Source: Prorocentrum cordatum (lineage: Eukaryota > Sar > Dinophyceae > Prorocentrales > Prorocentraceae). Taken from it: a stretch of 64,000 bases of DNA. This document shows, in pieces, positions 33,765 through 43,274 of this stretch. Both the position numbers and the translations under genes were made by a program. The notes beneath the pieces were generated by a model, which saw nothing but the letters and a program-made list of their open reading frames with translations, was not told the DNA's origin and made no database searches. Numbering within the stretch: position 1 is the first letter of the stretch; each line of letters opens with the position of its first letter. Location of the stretch: contig CAUYUJ010022537.1 of the NCBI GenBank assembly GCA_963575745.1, positions 314,252 to 378,251 of the forward strand, written 5' to 3'.

Positions 33765-33905
33765 CACGTCGATTAGGGAATTGACCGTTTTCGGTTCGCG
33801 AGAGGGCGTCGCGGCCGTTATTATTTTTGCGGGTCCAGGTCCGTCGGTTTCGGTCCCAGGCCGTTTTCACTACAGAGAGGTTTACTGAAGGGAGGTTTGT
33901 CCACC
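33765..33905 (+). repeat. Direct repeat pair, right copy
   Basis: Diverged copy of 32935-33072. Flanks differ, so this looks like a dispersed element rather than a simple tandem duplication. Confidence 0.85.
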
Positions 33906-34050
33906 GCCGAAAGAGCAATCAGTGAAGCAACATGTGGGTGGCAGCCGTCACGCCCGAGCGCGGGACCAGTCTGAGCAGACCCAGAAGTCAACCATCAATG
34001 CTTCGCGGACCTTTTGATTTGAGAGCCTCTTGTCGCAGGCCTAGAGGTTG

Positions 34051-34205
34051 ACACCAACACCACCCTCCACCGAGGGACGAAGATCCCGATCTCGGTGATG
34101 GTGGTAATATTCTGGCTTCCAAGGTGACCGAAATATTACCACCAACACCGAAATCTAGGATCATCTTCCCCCTGTGGAGGCAACCCCCCTGTGTTGGTGT
34201 TGGTG
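34051..34205. repeat. Imperfect foldback element (long hairpin)
   Basis: The left arm ACACCAACACCACCCTCCAC...TCTCGGTGATGGTGGTAATA pairs with the right arm TATTACCACCAACACCGAAA...GTGTTGGTGTTGGTG. The arms are about 65-75 bp with a loop near 34117-34133. No flanking target duplication is obvious. Confidence 0.75.
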
Positions 34206-34254
34206 CCAATTTCCAGGCCTCCAATCTTGGGAGCTTCGGTTGGCCATCTTGGGC

Positions 34255-34450
34255 CCCTGGCCGCGACAATTTGGAGGCCTTCGAGGCTCCCTCGGGGCCC
34301 TCTCGGGGCTCTCTTGGGGTCGTCGTAGGAGCTTTTCTGGTCTTGTTCTGGGCAATCTTGGAGGTGATCGATGAAAAGAGGGCGACACTAATTAGAGTCT
34401 CTCCGTCGGATCGGGGGGGGCCTCTTTGGACGCTCTTGGGCGCCCTTGGG
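34255..34450 (+). repeat. GGGGCCTC-type minisatellite, locus 4
   Basis: Units such as CCCTCGGGGCCCTCTCGGGG and TCTTGGGCGCCCTTGGGGC. Same family as 18950-19262. Confidence 0.65.
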
Positions 34451-34792
34451 GCTTTTGTTTCTTCCCCGGAGCATCAGAAGCCCATCGAAAGCGAACAGCT
34501 GATTCTGCCAAGCTCTTTGAAGGAATTAATATTTTTCTTAAGTGAGCCTGTGCTAGAGGATGCTTACTAGAGGGTGCTTACTGTCTGCTTAAGCTTGGGG
34601 CCACCAGGCCAGTGGGTGGAGCCCGACTCTTGGTGCTGCCAGAAGTCCATTCCTGGGACTGATCCTGATTATCAGGGTGTAACCCGTCTAGCCTGCTGGC
34701 CTTTCGTGTTGCAAGCACTCCATTCCCAGGCTGATTTCAATCATCCAGGTGCGACTTCGATGGCCAGCCAGCTCTTCGTGTTGCCAGAATGG
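34451..34792. other. No gene recognised
   Basis: Includes a diverged internal repeat: CCAGAAGTCCATTCCTGG and GCAAGCACTCCATTCCCAGG, with CTGATCCTGATTATC and CTGATTTCAATCATC downstream of each. No gene. Confidence 0.4.
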
Positions 34793-35050
34793 CGATGACG
34801 ACGATGCCGATAAAGGTGGTGACAACGATGCTGTCGACGATGATGACGACGACGACGATAACGACGATGCGATCACAGCACTAGCGATGACGATGACGAT
34901 AATGAGTACGACAATGGCCATGACGGCAACCATGATGACAGCCAACAACGATGGCGACGATGGTGACAGCGATGACGACATTGATGACGAGAATGACCAC
35001 GATGGCGACAATGGCGACGACGATGACAACAACGGCGATGGCGGCACATA
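34793..35050 (+). repeat. (CGATGA)-type degenerate microsatellite
   Basis: GACGATGACG and GATGGCGACAATGG words repeated over about 250 bp. Confidence 0.85.
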
Positions 35051-35734
35051 CGACGGTTGCCCCAGCCAGTTTCTTACATTGGTTGCTGGTTTTATTGTGC
35101 ACATGCGTCTCGTGCGCCACTTGGCATTTCGCTTGAATCCTGGGTTCGGATCGGCAAGTTGCTGTACACCGTTTGCATGCTTGTTGCTTCTGTCTTTCAG
35201 CACACTTTCTTGGGACAGACGCCCAGCGACTCAACAACATGGCTGACAGCGACAGTACACTGACTGACCTATGGCGTCGGTCTCAGCAGAGAGGCGAGCG
35301 CGCGCACACACACACACACACACACGATTTCGCGTGCATGACGTGCGCGCCGGGCGGTCGGACAGGACCTCCGAGAGGAAATGGCATGCCCTGGCGGCGG
35401 CCGTCGCCCCGTCCTAGCTGCAGGGCGGGGGTGGGACGCTCGTCAGGCCGCCTAGAGGAAGGGGTGCCACGGGGACCGCTGCCGCAGCTCCTGCTGCCGC
35501 TCCTGCGCCCGCTCCTTGCTGCTGGCAGCAGGAAAGGAGCGGGCGCAGCAGGAGGCGAAGGCGAAAGGTTCAGATTCTGCGCAGGTGCATCGAGTTGCTC
35601 CTGGGGGGTAGGCGGCCTCCGCGTGCCTGCATCCGGAATTAAGGGCTGGCCCATTGAATTACCGCTGGCTGCCCCCTGCGGCCTTAACAGCTGCTCCTGC
35701 TGCTCCCGCCCCCGATCCCTTCTCCCCCTCCCGC
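35051..35734. other. No gene recognised; (CA)n near 35304-35326
   Basis: Contains a short CA microsatellite. From 35465 to 35540 CTGCTGCCGC- and GCTCCTGCGC-type words are followed by their approximate complements (GCAGCAGG, AGGAGCGGGCGCAG), giving hairpin potential. Confidence 0.4.
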
Positions 35735-36034
35735 TCCTCCTCCTCCTCCTCCTCCTCCTCCTCCTCCTCCTCCTCCTCCTTCCTCTTTCTCCTCCTCCTC
35801 CTCCTTCCCCTCCTCGGCGCCCTCCTGGTCCTTCCCTGCGCCGCGCGCCGCTGCGATCCGGGAGGAGGCCGAGCAGGAGGCGGAGCGTCAGCGGAAGGCG
35901 CCGTGCGCCGCCCGCTGCCGGCCCGAACGCTCCTCGTCCGAGGCAGGAGGCTCCTCTTCCTCCGCCTCTCCTCCTCCTCCTTTTCCTCCTCTTCCTCCTC
36001 CTCCTCCTCTTTCTCCTCCTCCTCCTCCTCCTCT
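35735..36034 (+). repeat. TCC polypyrimidine tract upstream of the LINE
   Basis: TCC repeats at 35735-35812 and 35955-36034 flank a GC-rich ~140-bp interruption. The second block ends exactly where the spliced leader begins. This and 43275-44230 are the only long tracts in the window with the pyrimidine strand on plus. Confidence 0.93.
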
Positions 36035-36056
36035 TCCGTAGCCATTTTGGCTCAAG
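36035..36056 (+). promoter_or_regulatory. Dinoflagellate spliced-leader sequence at the LINE 5' end
   Basis: All 22 bases match the known dinoflagellate SL consensus with T at the variable first position. It begins TCCGTAGCC and ends TTTTGGCTCAAG. It directly abuts the TCC tract upstream and a degenerate second SL downstream. SL is normally added to mRNA by trans-splicing, so its presence in genomic DNA at the 5' end of a retroelement implies reverse transcription of a trans-spliced RNA. It is not an SL RNA gene, since no splice donor follows the leader. Confidence 0.93.
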
Positions 36057-36076
36057 TCCGTAGCGTTTCGCTCAGG
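36057..36076 (+). promoter_or_regulatory. Degenerate second SL relict
   Basis: TCCGTAGCGTTTCGCTCAGG matches the SL with two deletions and about two substitutions, directly after the intact copy. A third, very weak similarity may follow (about 36077-36092, ending GGCAAG). Tandem SL relicts are known in dinoflagellate genes that passed repeatedly through trans-spliced cDNA. Confidence 0.72.
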
Positions 36077-36232
36077 ACTTGGCTTTCTGGCAAGAGGGAA
36101 CCTGCGGCCCTCACCGCGCTCGTGTCTCCCCCAGCGCCTGCCCAGGCTGGAGACACCGCTTACGTACTCACTCACAGGCACACTCGGGACCGAACGTCCC
36201 CAGCTCGCTTCTTTTGCGCTCACACGTGTGTG

Positions 36233-37450
36233 ATGGCCAATGGATCTTCTGCTCCAAGCACGCGCAGGGCGTGGGCCGCCGGCCCGTGGTATTGCCGCTG
36301 GTGCCTTCACCCGCGTTCGGCGGAGCGCTGGTGGAATGGAGGTGACAAGCAAGCTTGCACGCAGTGTCACACTGCGAAGGGGCCAGCGTTCGGCGGACAC
36401 AAGCTGCCCAAGGCCCCCAGCATCAGCCTGTCGCAGACCAAGGGTGCAGGCAAAGGTCAGCTCGCGGTCTCCCAGCAAGTGCTGCGGGACAGGGACGCCG
36501 AGATCCTGCGCCTCAAGCAAGCCTTGCAGGACAACAAGCTCAAGGAGGCGGCAGGTGGCTCAGCCCTGTTGCCAGAGGCCGAGGCGGCCACCGACCCTGA
36601 GCACAAGCGCCTCAACGAGATCGCCGCCTCACTACGGCAGCTCGGCATGCCGTCGGAGGCCATCCTCATCAAGGCCAAGAGCGACCTCATCGCGGAGAGG
36701 GATGCGATCAAGTCCAAGTTGGTTTCCAGCAGGCCATATGCCGCCCAGGTGCAGCATTGGACGACTCGCATTGAAGCCATTCAGCTCCAAGAGGCCAAGC
36801 AGCAGAAGACTATCGCTAGCCTCCAGGAGCAGCAAGCCGACATTGCTGCCCAGCTTGCCCAAGCTGAGAAGCTCGCCAGTGAGCTGGCCACGGAGAGGAT
36901 GGATTTGGAAGCGCAGCGACATGCCGTCGCCACGAAAGGTCCTGTCCCCGTCCCAGGCCAGTTCAATCTCACCACGATGGTGCCCGCCCTCGACTTGTCG
37001 GTCCAGCAGTTGGGAGAGCTCCTCACGGGAGTTGGAGCTGATGAAACCCTCAAAGGTGTCGTCGAGAAGTCCTTCGCAGCCCTGCGTGAGCTTAAGACGA
37101 AGGCCGAGGCCAAGCCGCATGCTGCGCCACCGTCTGCACCACCCAGAGCCGAAATGCCGTCGACCGAGGAGGTGCGTGCGGCAGACACGACGGCAGTTCC
37201 CATGGACACTGACGACATCGAGGAGCTCAAAGCATATTACCGTGACATCACAGGCAGTGAACCACCAGAGGAGGAGGACCAGATCAGAGCCGCCGCCAAG
37301 AGGTGGATCGCCGCTGCCGAGAACTATGCCAAGAAGCGCCGTGTCGGCCAGGACGGTGCGGCACCTGGTGCAAGTTCAGGCTCTGCTTCATTCATTCGTC
37401 CTGGGCATATTTGTGTATGCTGTGGCTTTGTCGGCGTGTCCCTCCCATGA
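36233..37450 (+). CDS. LINE ORF1: zinc-finger, coiled-coil protein (405 aa)
   Basis: Likely nucleic-acid-binding partner of the LINE RNA. The ATG at 36233 is chosen because it opens the conserved-looking MANGSSAPSTRRAW start after the 176-nt leader; the open frame itself extends upstream into the TCC tract as poly-Ser. Residues about 18-45 form a C-x2-C-x17-C-x2-C zinc motif (WYCRWC ... ACTQC). Residues about 75-225 are rich in Leu, Ala, Gln and Glu with heptad-like spacing (VLRDRDAEILRLKQALQD; QQKTIASLQEQQADIAAQLA), typical of a coiled coil. A Pro-rich patch lies near 290-300. The acidic region ELKAYYRDITGSEPPEEEDQ and a basic KKRRVG follow. The frame is intact. The last 20 residues overlap the start of the ORF2 open frame, so ORF2 may be reached by frameshifting or reinitiation. 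Confidence 0.75.
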   Translation: MANGSSAPSTRRAWAAGPWYCRWCLHPRSAERWWNGGDKQACTQCHTAKGPAFGGHKLPKAPSISLSQTKGAGKGQLAVSQQVLRDRDAEILRLKQALQDNKLKEAAGGSALLPEAEAATDPEHKRLNEIAASLRQLGMPSEAILIKAKSDLIAERDAIKSKLVSSRPYAAQVQHWTTRIEAIQLQEAKQQKTIASLQEQQADIAAQLAQAEKLASELATERMDLEAQRHAVATKGPVPVPGQFNLTTMVPALDLSVQQLGELLTGVGADETLKGVVEKSFAALRELKTKAEAKPHAAPPSAPPRAEMPSTEEVRAADTTAVPMDTDDIEELKAYYRDITGSEPPEEEDQIRAAAKRWIAAAENYAKKRRVGQDGAAPGASSGSASFIRPGHICVCCGFVGVSLP

Positions 37451-37535
37451 CGTCGGGTGGCATAGCCTTAAAGTTCTGGGGCTTGCCCTTGCGCCTGGCG
37501 TCGGAGGCGTGGACCCGACATGTTGCCTCAAGCAG

Positions 37536-40500
37536 ATGATGCAGTGGATTGGGTTTCGTGATTTCGCAGTGCTGGTCTTCATGCTGGCGCTGTATGTGCA
37601 TCTAATGGGGAGTTTTACTTTATCGTCGTATTTTGATGTCAAGCTGGTCGTGCGCTCTGTCGTGATCAGCTACCACGTTCTCTTCAGCGGAGTTGTGTCC
37701 ATCAGCTGCTGGGTCGTCTGCGCAGGCATTGCGCTGGCCTACCACTTCAGCCACTACCAATGGGATCTAATATCAGATCCAGGCTCTCCGCCACCGCTCG
37801 TGTTTCCCCCGGGAGACCCTGCGTCTTGGGCTGCTTCTGAGGCGGCTCGGGGATCCTCGACCCGTCTGGGACATCTCTCGTCAGGGCCGAAGCTGGGGAG
37901 AGGGGAGTCTGGTGCTAGAGTGGGCGATGTGAAGGTGCGGTTTCGACCACGACGGGCCGTATTTGCGCTTGCATTGGTGTCGTGCTTTCACACCGTGGAG
38001 TCTGTCAAGAGCTCTGCAGCAGCCGCCTCTGCCCCTCCTGAGAGCCGAGCTGCTGAGGCGCAGCCTGGCGCCGCCGCGACAAGCATCCAGCATGTCGTCA
38101 CTGCCAATGTCAGCTCACATGGGCCTGTGGTAGACATGATCAAGTCCCCGTGGGCGGCCACCAGCATCTTCCTCATGCAAGAGCACCGTGCGGACGCCGC
38201 TCGTCTTGCTGACGTCCAGCACCAGGCTGCTCGAGCGGGCTTTACTGGTCTGTGGGCAGCTGCGCCACAGACTGATCGAGGTGGCACCTTCGGCGGCATG
38301 GCGATCCTGGCGCCCGCGCGTGTGTCCATCACCCAGGCGCCCCAGTGCCCCGTGGAGATCGCCCCAGGGGGACTCTTGGCTGCACAAGTTTTCTGGGGGC
38401 CCAAAGGCGGCATCACCATGGTCAGCATCTACCTTCGGGTTAGCGAGGGCCTCAGTGACGCCAATATTGACATCTTAACCAAGGCTGCTGAATACATCAC
38501 CTCGCTCGAAGCTCAGGGCAGGAATTGGCTGATGGCAGGAGATTTGAATATGGACATTTACCTTCTTCGACCTTTCTTCAACAGTCTCAGTGGCATCGTC
38601 GTGCACCCGTCGTGCCCGACTTGTTTGCAGAGCAAGCCTGGGTCCATGTACGACTACATCTGCATGTCAGCAGCGCTGGCCATCAAGGCGGGCACTTGCG
38701 AGGGTCTGGAGGACACTGATCTCTTCCCGCATTTGCCCGTCTCCGTCACGATGATGCAGTCTGAACAAGTGATGTGGATGAGAGTACCTGTCCAGCCCCT
38801 TGCAGTGGACCCTGTGCCTCACCCAGGGTGCTCTAGATTCCCGCCTCCTCGGGAGTGGCAAGTTGCGCAGGATTTGATTGATGACGCTCAGAACCCACAC
38901 CAGCTTGCTGCCGCTTGGGATGCTGTTATTGTTCGCTTGGAAGGTGAGGTCCTTGATCGATAGGATATCATTGACTCTCGGAGACGCTGCAGGTGCCAAG
39001 GTCGGGCAGGCCCCCCTACTTGGGAGTGGAAGCAGCTGAGGGCTCCAGATGCGAGGCCGCCACAGAGGTTGGCAGCGTACAAGATTCTGGGACGTTGGGC
39101 TCGCCATATGCGGGCTATGAAGATGCGCATGGCAAAGAGCGTATCTATTCTCCAAGAGCATCGAGATTGCAAGCCTGGGGTATTTCCACGCCATATGTTG
39201 CCAGTTGCGGGCGTCCAGCTCCAGCGGGCCTCGGACTGGACCCGTGCGCTCAGCACATTCGGTTCCTTTCAGGCCGACCTCATGCGTGAGGAAGATGCAC
39301 AGGTATTGCAAGATGAGGTTCGGTTGTTCACTAAGTTGGCCTGGGACCTCCAGGGTTTCTTCCACAGAGTTTCGCGAAACAAGTGGGTGCCGCCGCTCTT
39401 GGATGCCGAGGATCGCAATTTCATCCAGAATATGCATGTCACTTTTTGTGCGCCTACATTGGAGTCCGACGTCCAGAAAGTGCTGGACAAAGTAGATCGT
39501 GTTATCCATGCTGTGGGCTATTTCAAGACCCAAGAGTGGCAGGCCTGGGCGGCTGCCTCTTTCCAGGGAGGAGCGCGTCAAGCACATCGGTTTGCCAAAG
39601 TACGTCAGCTGCAAGAGGTCCTTGAGTATTCTGATAGACCCCACCCTTACCAGCGTGCAGGTGAATGTCTCGACACGTGGGCTACGATCTGGTCCACTCA
39701 TCATCAGAAGCCGCTCGAATTGCCGACTGATTTTCGCACTTGGGCCAAGTTGCCAGATATTCAGTTGCTAGATTTGAGATGGTTTTGAGGCGTTTCCCAG
39801 CGAGAACGACCCTTTGGGCAGTGCAATATACATCCGCGGTGCCTCGACGTGGTGTCGGATGTGGGCCTCACTACGCTTACCTCTCTCTTGCACAAGTGCG
39901 AACAGCTCTGCGCCTGGCCTGAGGAGCGAATCCAAACTCGAATGGTGCGTTTGCCCAAGGAGTCAGGAGGGCATCGCTTAATCGCCCTCATCCAGACCAT
40001 CGTGCGAATATGGGGCCGCCTACGCCGACCGCTCTCCAAAGCTTGGGAGGTGGCCAACTCAAATGATGCTTTCTGGGGCTCACGTGCAGGTGCTACTTCG
40101 GTCGATGCTGCTTTCTCGCGCAACGTTGTGTCAGAGCTGGCGCAGCTGCGCCAGGAGGTCTCCATCACCGTGCTGATCGACATGTACAAGTGTTTCGAGA
40201 TGATTATTTTACCTTGCCTGGTGCAGCGCGCTAAAGAGCTCAATTTCCCCCTTCGGCTTTTATGGCTGATCTTGGCCAACTACCAGAGTCCGCTGGTGGT
40301 CAAAGGTTGGGGCTCTCTCTCCCTGCCGTACACTTCGGATCAGGGCATACTTGCAGGATGTACGCACGCTACAACTATGATACACCTCATGCTCCATCAG
40401 ACCCTCCTCAAGTTCAAGAGGCTGTATGGCAGCGTGATCCCGCGTTCCTTGATGGACGATGCCAGTTTTCAATGGGTTGGTAAATCTGCGAAAGAGGCTG

Positions 40501-43114
40501 GTGTATTGTTCACTGCTGTCAGGTGGTTCACTGAGCAGGTCTTCGAGTATGGACTGATAATCCAGGCCACCAAGTCGGGCTGCGTGGCTACAGGACATGC
40601 AGCGCGGAGGACGGCTTCGAAGCTTGCTCGTGGTCACCGTATCAAAGTATATGAGCACATGCGCAATCTTGGGCATGAGCTGTCAGGTGGACGGGTGCGA
40701 CGTATTCAGGAGCGCAAGAGATTGGCGGCCCTGATGGCTAAACGTTCCAAACTCCAGGCACTGGTCCGAGGGGCTAAAGACAAGGTGCGGGCGCTCTGGC
40801 GGACAGGGCTCCTACCTTCGGCTGCGCATGGTGCTGGAGTCAGTGGGATAGCAGAGACTACCATGACTAGATTGAGATCTGTTGCTGCGGCCCTGGTGGG
40901 GGCCCGCGACCATGCCTCCATCACGGCATGGCTTTGCACGCAGACAGATAGCCAGTACGATCCCGTGTTTGATGGTACAACCAACTTGGTGGTGCGTTAC
41001 GCCAGTGCTGTTTGGGACCAAGTTTTTTTTCGCTCGCCGAGCTGCAGCATGCGTACATGGCCATCGAGAAGAGGTTCAATGGTGCTCCTTCCTGGGGCAA
41101 ATGTTTGGGCCCGATCTCCGCGACTTACCTAACTTTGGAGCGCATCAAGTGGCATATGTCTGCAGCGCATATTTTTCTTGACGACCAGAGCAGGACGGTA
41201 AACCTGCTCACAACCCCGCCCATGGAGCTCAAGCAGCTGCTCATTGAGGGAGTCGGCCGCTGGCAGATGGCGCGGGTCCTCAGTCATATTCCAGAGGCTT
41301 TCGGCAACGAGCAGGTCTGGCGCAGGGCGTTGCGGATAGGCATCCTGAGCATACGAGATCCCGTCCGACGTGGATGTGCTCGTCTGCTGCTGGGTGCAGG
41401 CTGCTGGACGCCTGCGCGGAAGCATGCTGCCAGGTTGCGGGCTGAGCCAAAATGTGATTTTTGCCCTGCTGTGAATGCCACTCTTGGTCACCAATTATAT
41501 GATTGCCCTGTTGTAACCTCCCCCCCTGACGATCTCGAAATAGAGGCTCTCCCAGATGGCGTCATTGAGCACAGGGAAGCACTCAGGGATGAGGGGTTTA
41601 AACACTTGGTGGCCGATTGGGACACTCTGGAGCTTGCGTATGGGCTCCCGTTTTACCCGCTTAGTTTTCCCCCCTCCCCTGAGTGCCCAGTGCTTCACTG
41701 GGGTGCGACCCGCCAAGAGTGGGGGCAGCGCGTCCGCACTGACGGCTCAGGGCTGGCGAGCCCCAGCCCTGAGCTTAGACGGTGTGGATGGTCTGTCGTG
41801 GAAATGGGGCCCTGTGGGTACCCCTTGCGGGCCCTTTTCGGGCCCTTGCCTGGGCGCCAGACTGTGCCTAGGGCTGAGCGGTTTGCTGGATTGTGGGCGA
41901 TCAAGGTTGCACCCCCTGGCGTCGAGGTGTGTAGTGACCACCTCTCTTTTGTTAGGGAAGGAGCCTCTTGGGATCCGTCGGCCGCGGGGGCGCGATCTTT
42001 GCGCGCAGATATTTGGCGCGAGATAATTGCGGTGACCGAGGGCCTGGAGAGGCCCACCTTCACCTGGGTCCCCGCCCATAGGGAACTCGAGGATGTGATG
42101 CACCTGTCTCAGCGCCACCTTGAAGATTGGTGTGGCAACTTGTGGGCTGATTTCTTTGCTCGTGTGGGGTCGTCCATGCATCGTGTGCCTGAGGTGGCCG
42201 TCGCGGCCGAGCGGGCCCACATTAAGAAGTTGAAACGCACTTGGGATTATCTCTCCAGAGCTGTTCAGATTTTTGGGATTGTGGGCCAGGTCATAGAGCC
42301 CCCACCCATGTCGCCAAAGCTTCATAGTCTAGGTAAGTCGGTCACGTTTGTACATCACGATTTGAGTTTCATCCCAGCCCGCCAAGAGTGGCGATGCCGA
42401 AACTGTAATGCGTCCGCCACCACAGAGTACACTCTTAAAGGGCTCCGAACAGGAGCCAGTAGGTTTTGCCAGCCCGACGAGATACAGGCGTGGCGAGCGC
42501 GTGATTTTTTCAGCCAGCATGAATCCAGCCCAGGCGACCCTTCCGTTCGGGTTGCCCTTGCTGCTGCTGACGCGGTTTCTTCTCCTAGGGGCTCTCCTGG
42601 AGGCGCATTTTCTGACCAGCAGGCAGAAATGTCACTAGAGCCTGAGTCGGCCGACCTTGGTTTACCTCCTTCCTCTTCTGGGGCCCTGGGGACCTCCTCG
42701 TCCTCCTCCTGCCCCAGACCAAGAGAGTCGGCCTCGGACGACGGGCTCGATGTTTTTCGCAATTTGCAGCATCGCCCGATCAGATACGGGCGAGTAATTA
42801 TATGCCAGTCTTGTGCTTGCTCGCTTGTGCTCCCAGATGGTTTCTGTCGGGGACTCAGCAATGAATGTAGAGGTGAGTCGCGTGTCAGGTCCACTCGCGC
42901 TGGGCACCTCAGGATGCTGGCGCTCGCTGCACGGGGCAAGCATCCCAGGACGGGTGCTACCTTGCCTTCCCCTCCCCCCGAGGCGCAAGCCTCCGCCCCT
43001 CCAACCGACCCGAGCGACCTGGTGCTGCAGGTCGCCGCCGCCCCGGGCCTCGAGGAGGCGGCTTGCGTCTCTGGGGGGGGCGGCGGGGGTGGAGGCGGGT
43101 GGTGGGGGCTCTGA
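37536..43114 (+). pseudogene. LINE ORF2: endonuclease, reverse transcriptase, RNase H (broken)
   Basis: Copies LINE RNA into DNA at a nicked target. The start is uncertain; the first Met of this frame after ORF1 is at 37536, though the frame is open from 36240. Two hydrophobic segments lie at about 37550-37620 and 37655-37740. APE-type endonuclease: FLMQEHR (about 38172), LMAGDLNMD (about 38530), YDYICMS (about 38650) and PHLPV (about 38730). A TAG at 38961 follows, then linker. RT: RMVRLPKESGGHRLIAL, motif A Asp at 40179, motif B QGILAGC at 40341, motif C MDDA at 40452. Near 39777-39820 the frame shifts out and back. At a T8 run (41023-41030) it shifts again. A CX2CX8HX4C knuckle lies at 41453-41516. 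RNase H acidic residues are at 41741, 41876, 41936 and 42149. Cys-rich zinc-like motifs (CRNC..., CQSC...) lie near 42390-42475 and 42800-42870. Confidence 0.88.
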
Positions 43115-43274
43115 CAGCTCTGATTGAGCTTGCGTGGCCCTGGCCTTGTAACCCCATAAGGCCCAGGGCCCCGCACTTCATATATTCGGGCGCGGTCTCT
43201 TGACCGTGCCAACCTCTCTTTTTTTATGCTCTGTGCTATCGTCTTCGACTGCACTGCTGCATGCTCGCTCGCCC
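43115..43274 (+). other. LINE 3' region with two hairpins
   Basis: Hairpin 1, 43136-43170: GGCCCTGGCCTT pairs with AAGGCCCAGGGCC with one bulged base. Hairpin 2, 43189-43210: GGCGCGGTC pairs with GACCGTGCC (one G-T pair) around a TCTT loop. A T7 run follows. Such 3' stem-loops are often the reverse transcriptase recognition site in LINEs; that role is inferred here. Confidence 0.65.

Larger units (their letters stand above)
36035..43270 (+). mobile_element. Nearly full-length SL-bearing LINE (non-LTR retrotransposon)
   Basis: About 7.2 kb bounded by TCC tracts. Order: SL at 36035-36056, SL relict, 5' leader to 36232, ORF1 36233-37450, ORF2 from about 37400-37536 to 43114, and a 3' region with two hairpins, ending near 43270 where the TCC tract starts. 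There is no poly(A) tail. The reverse transcriptase and RNase H catalytic acidic residues are present. ORF2 is broken by one stop codon, two compensating frame changes and a frame change at a T8 run, so it is a recently dead copy unless these are assembly errors. Its nearest relatives should be LINEs of other dinoflagellates; I infer this from domain order and motifs. Confidence 0.9.

Noticed and set aside
36035-36076. SL RNA gene
   Set aside because: No splice donor or Sm-site-like sequence follows the leader; a second SL-like block and the LINE leader follow instead.
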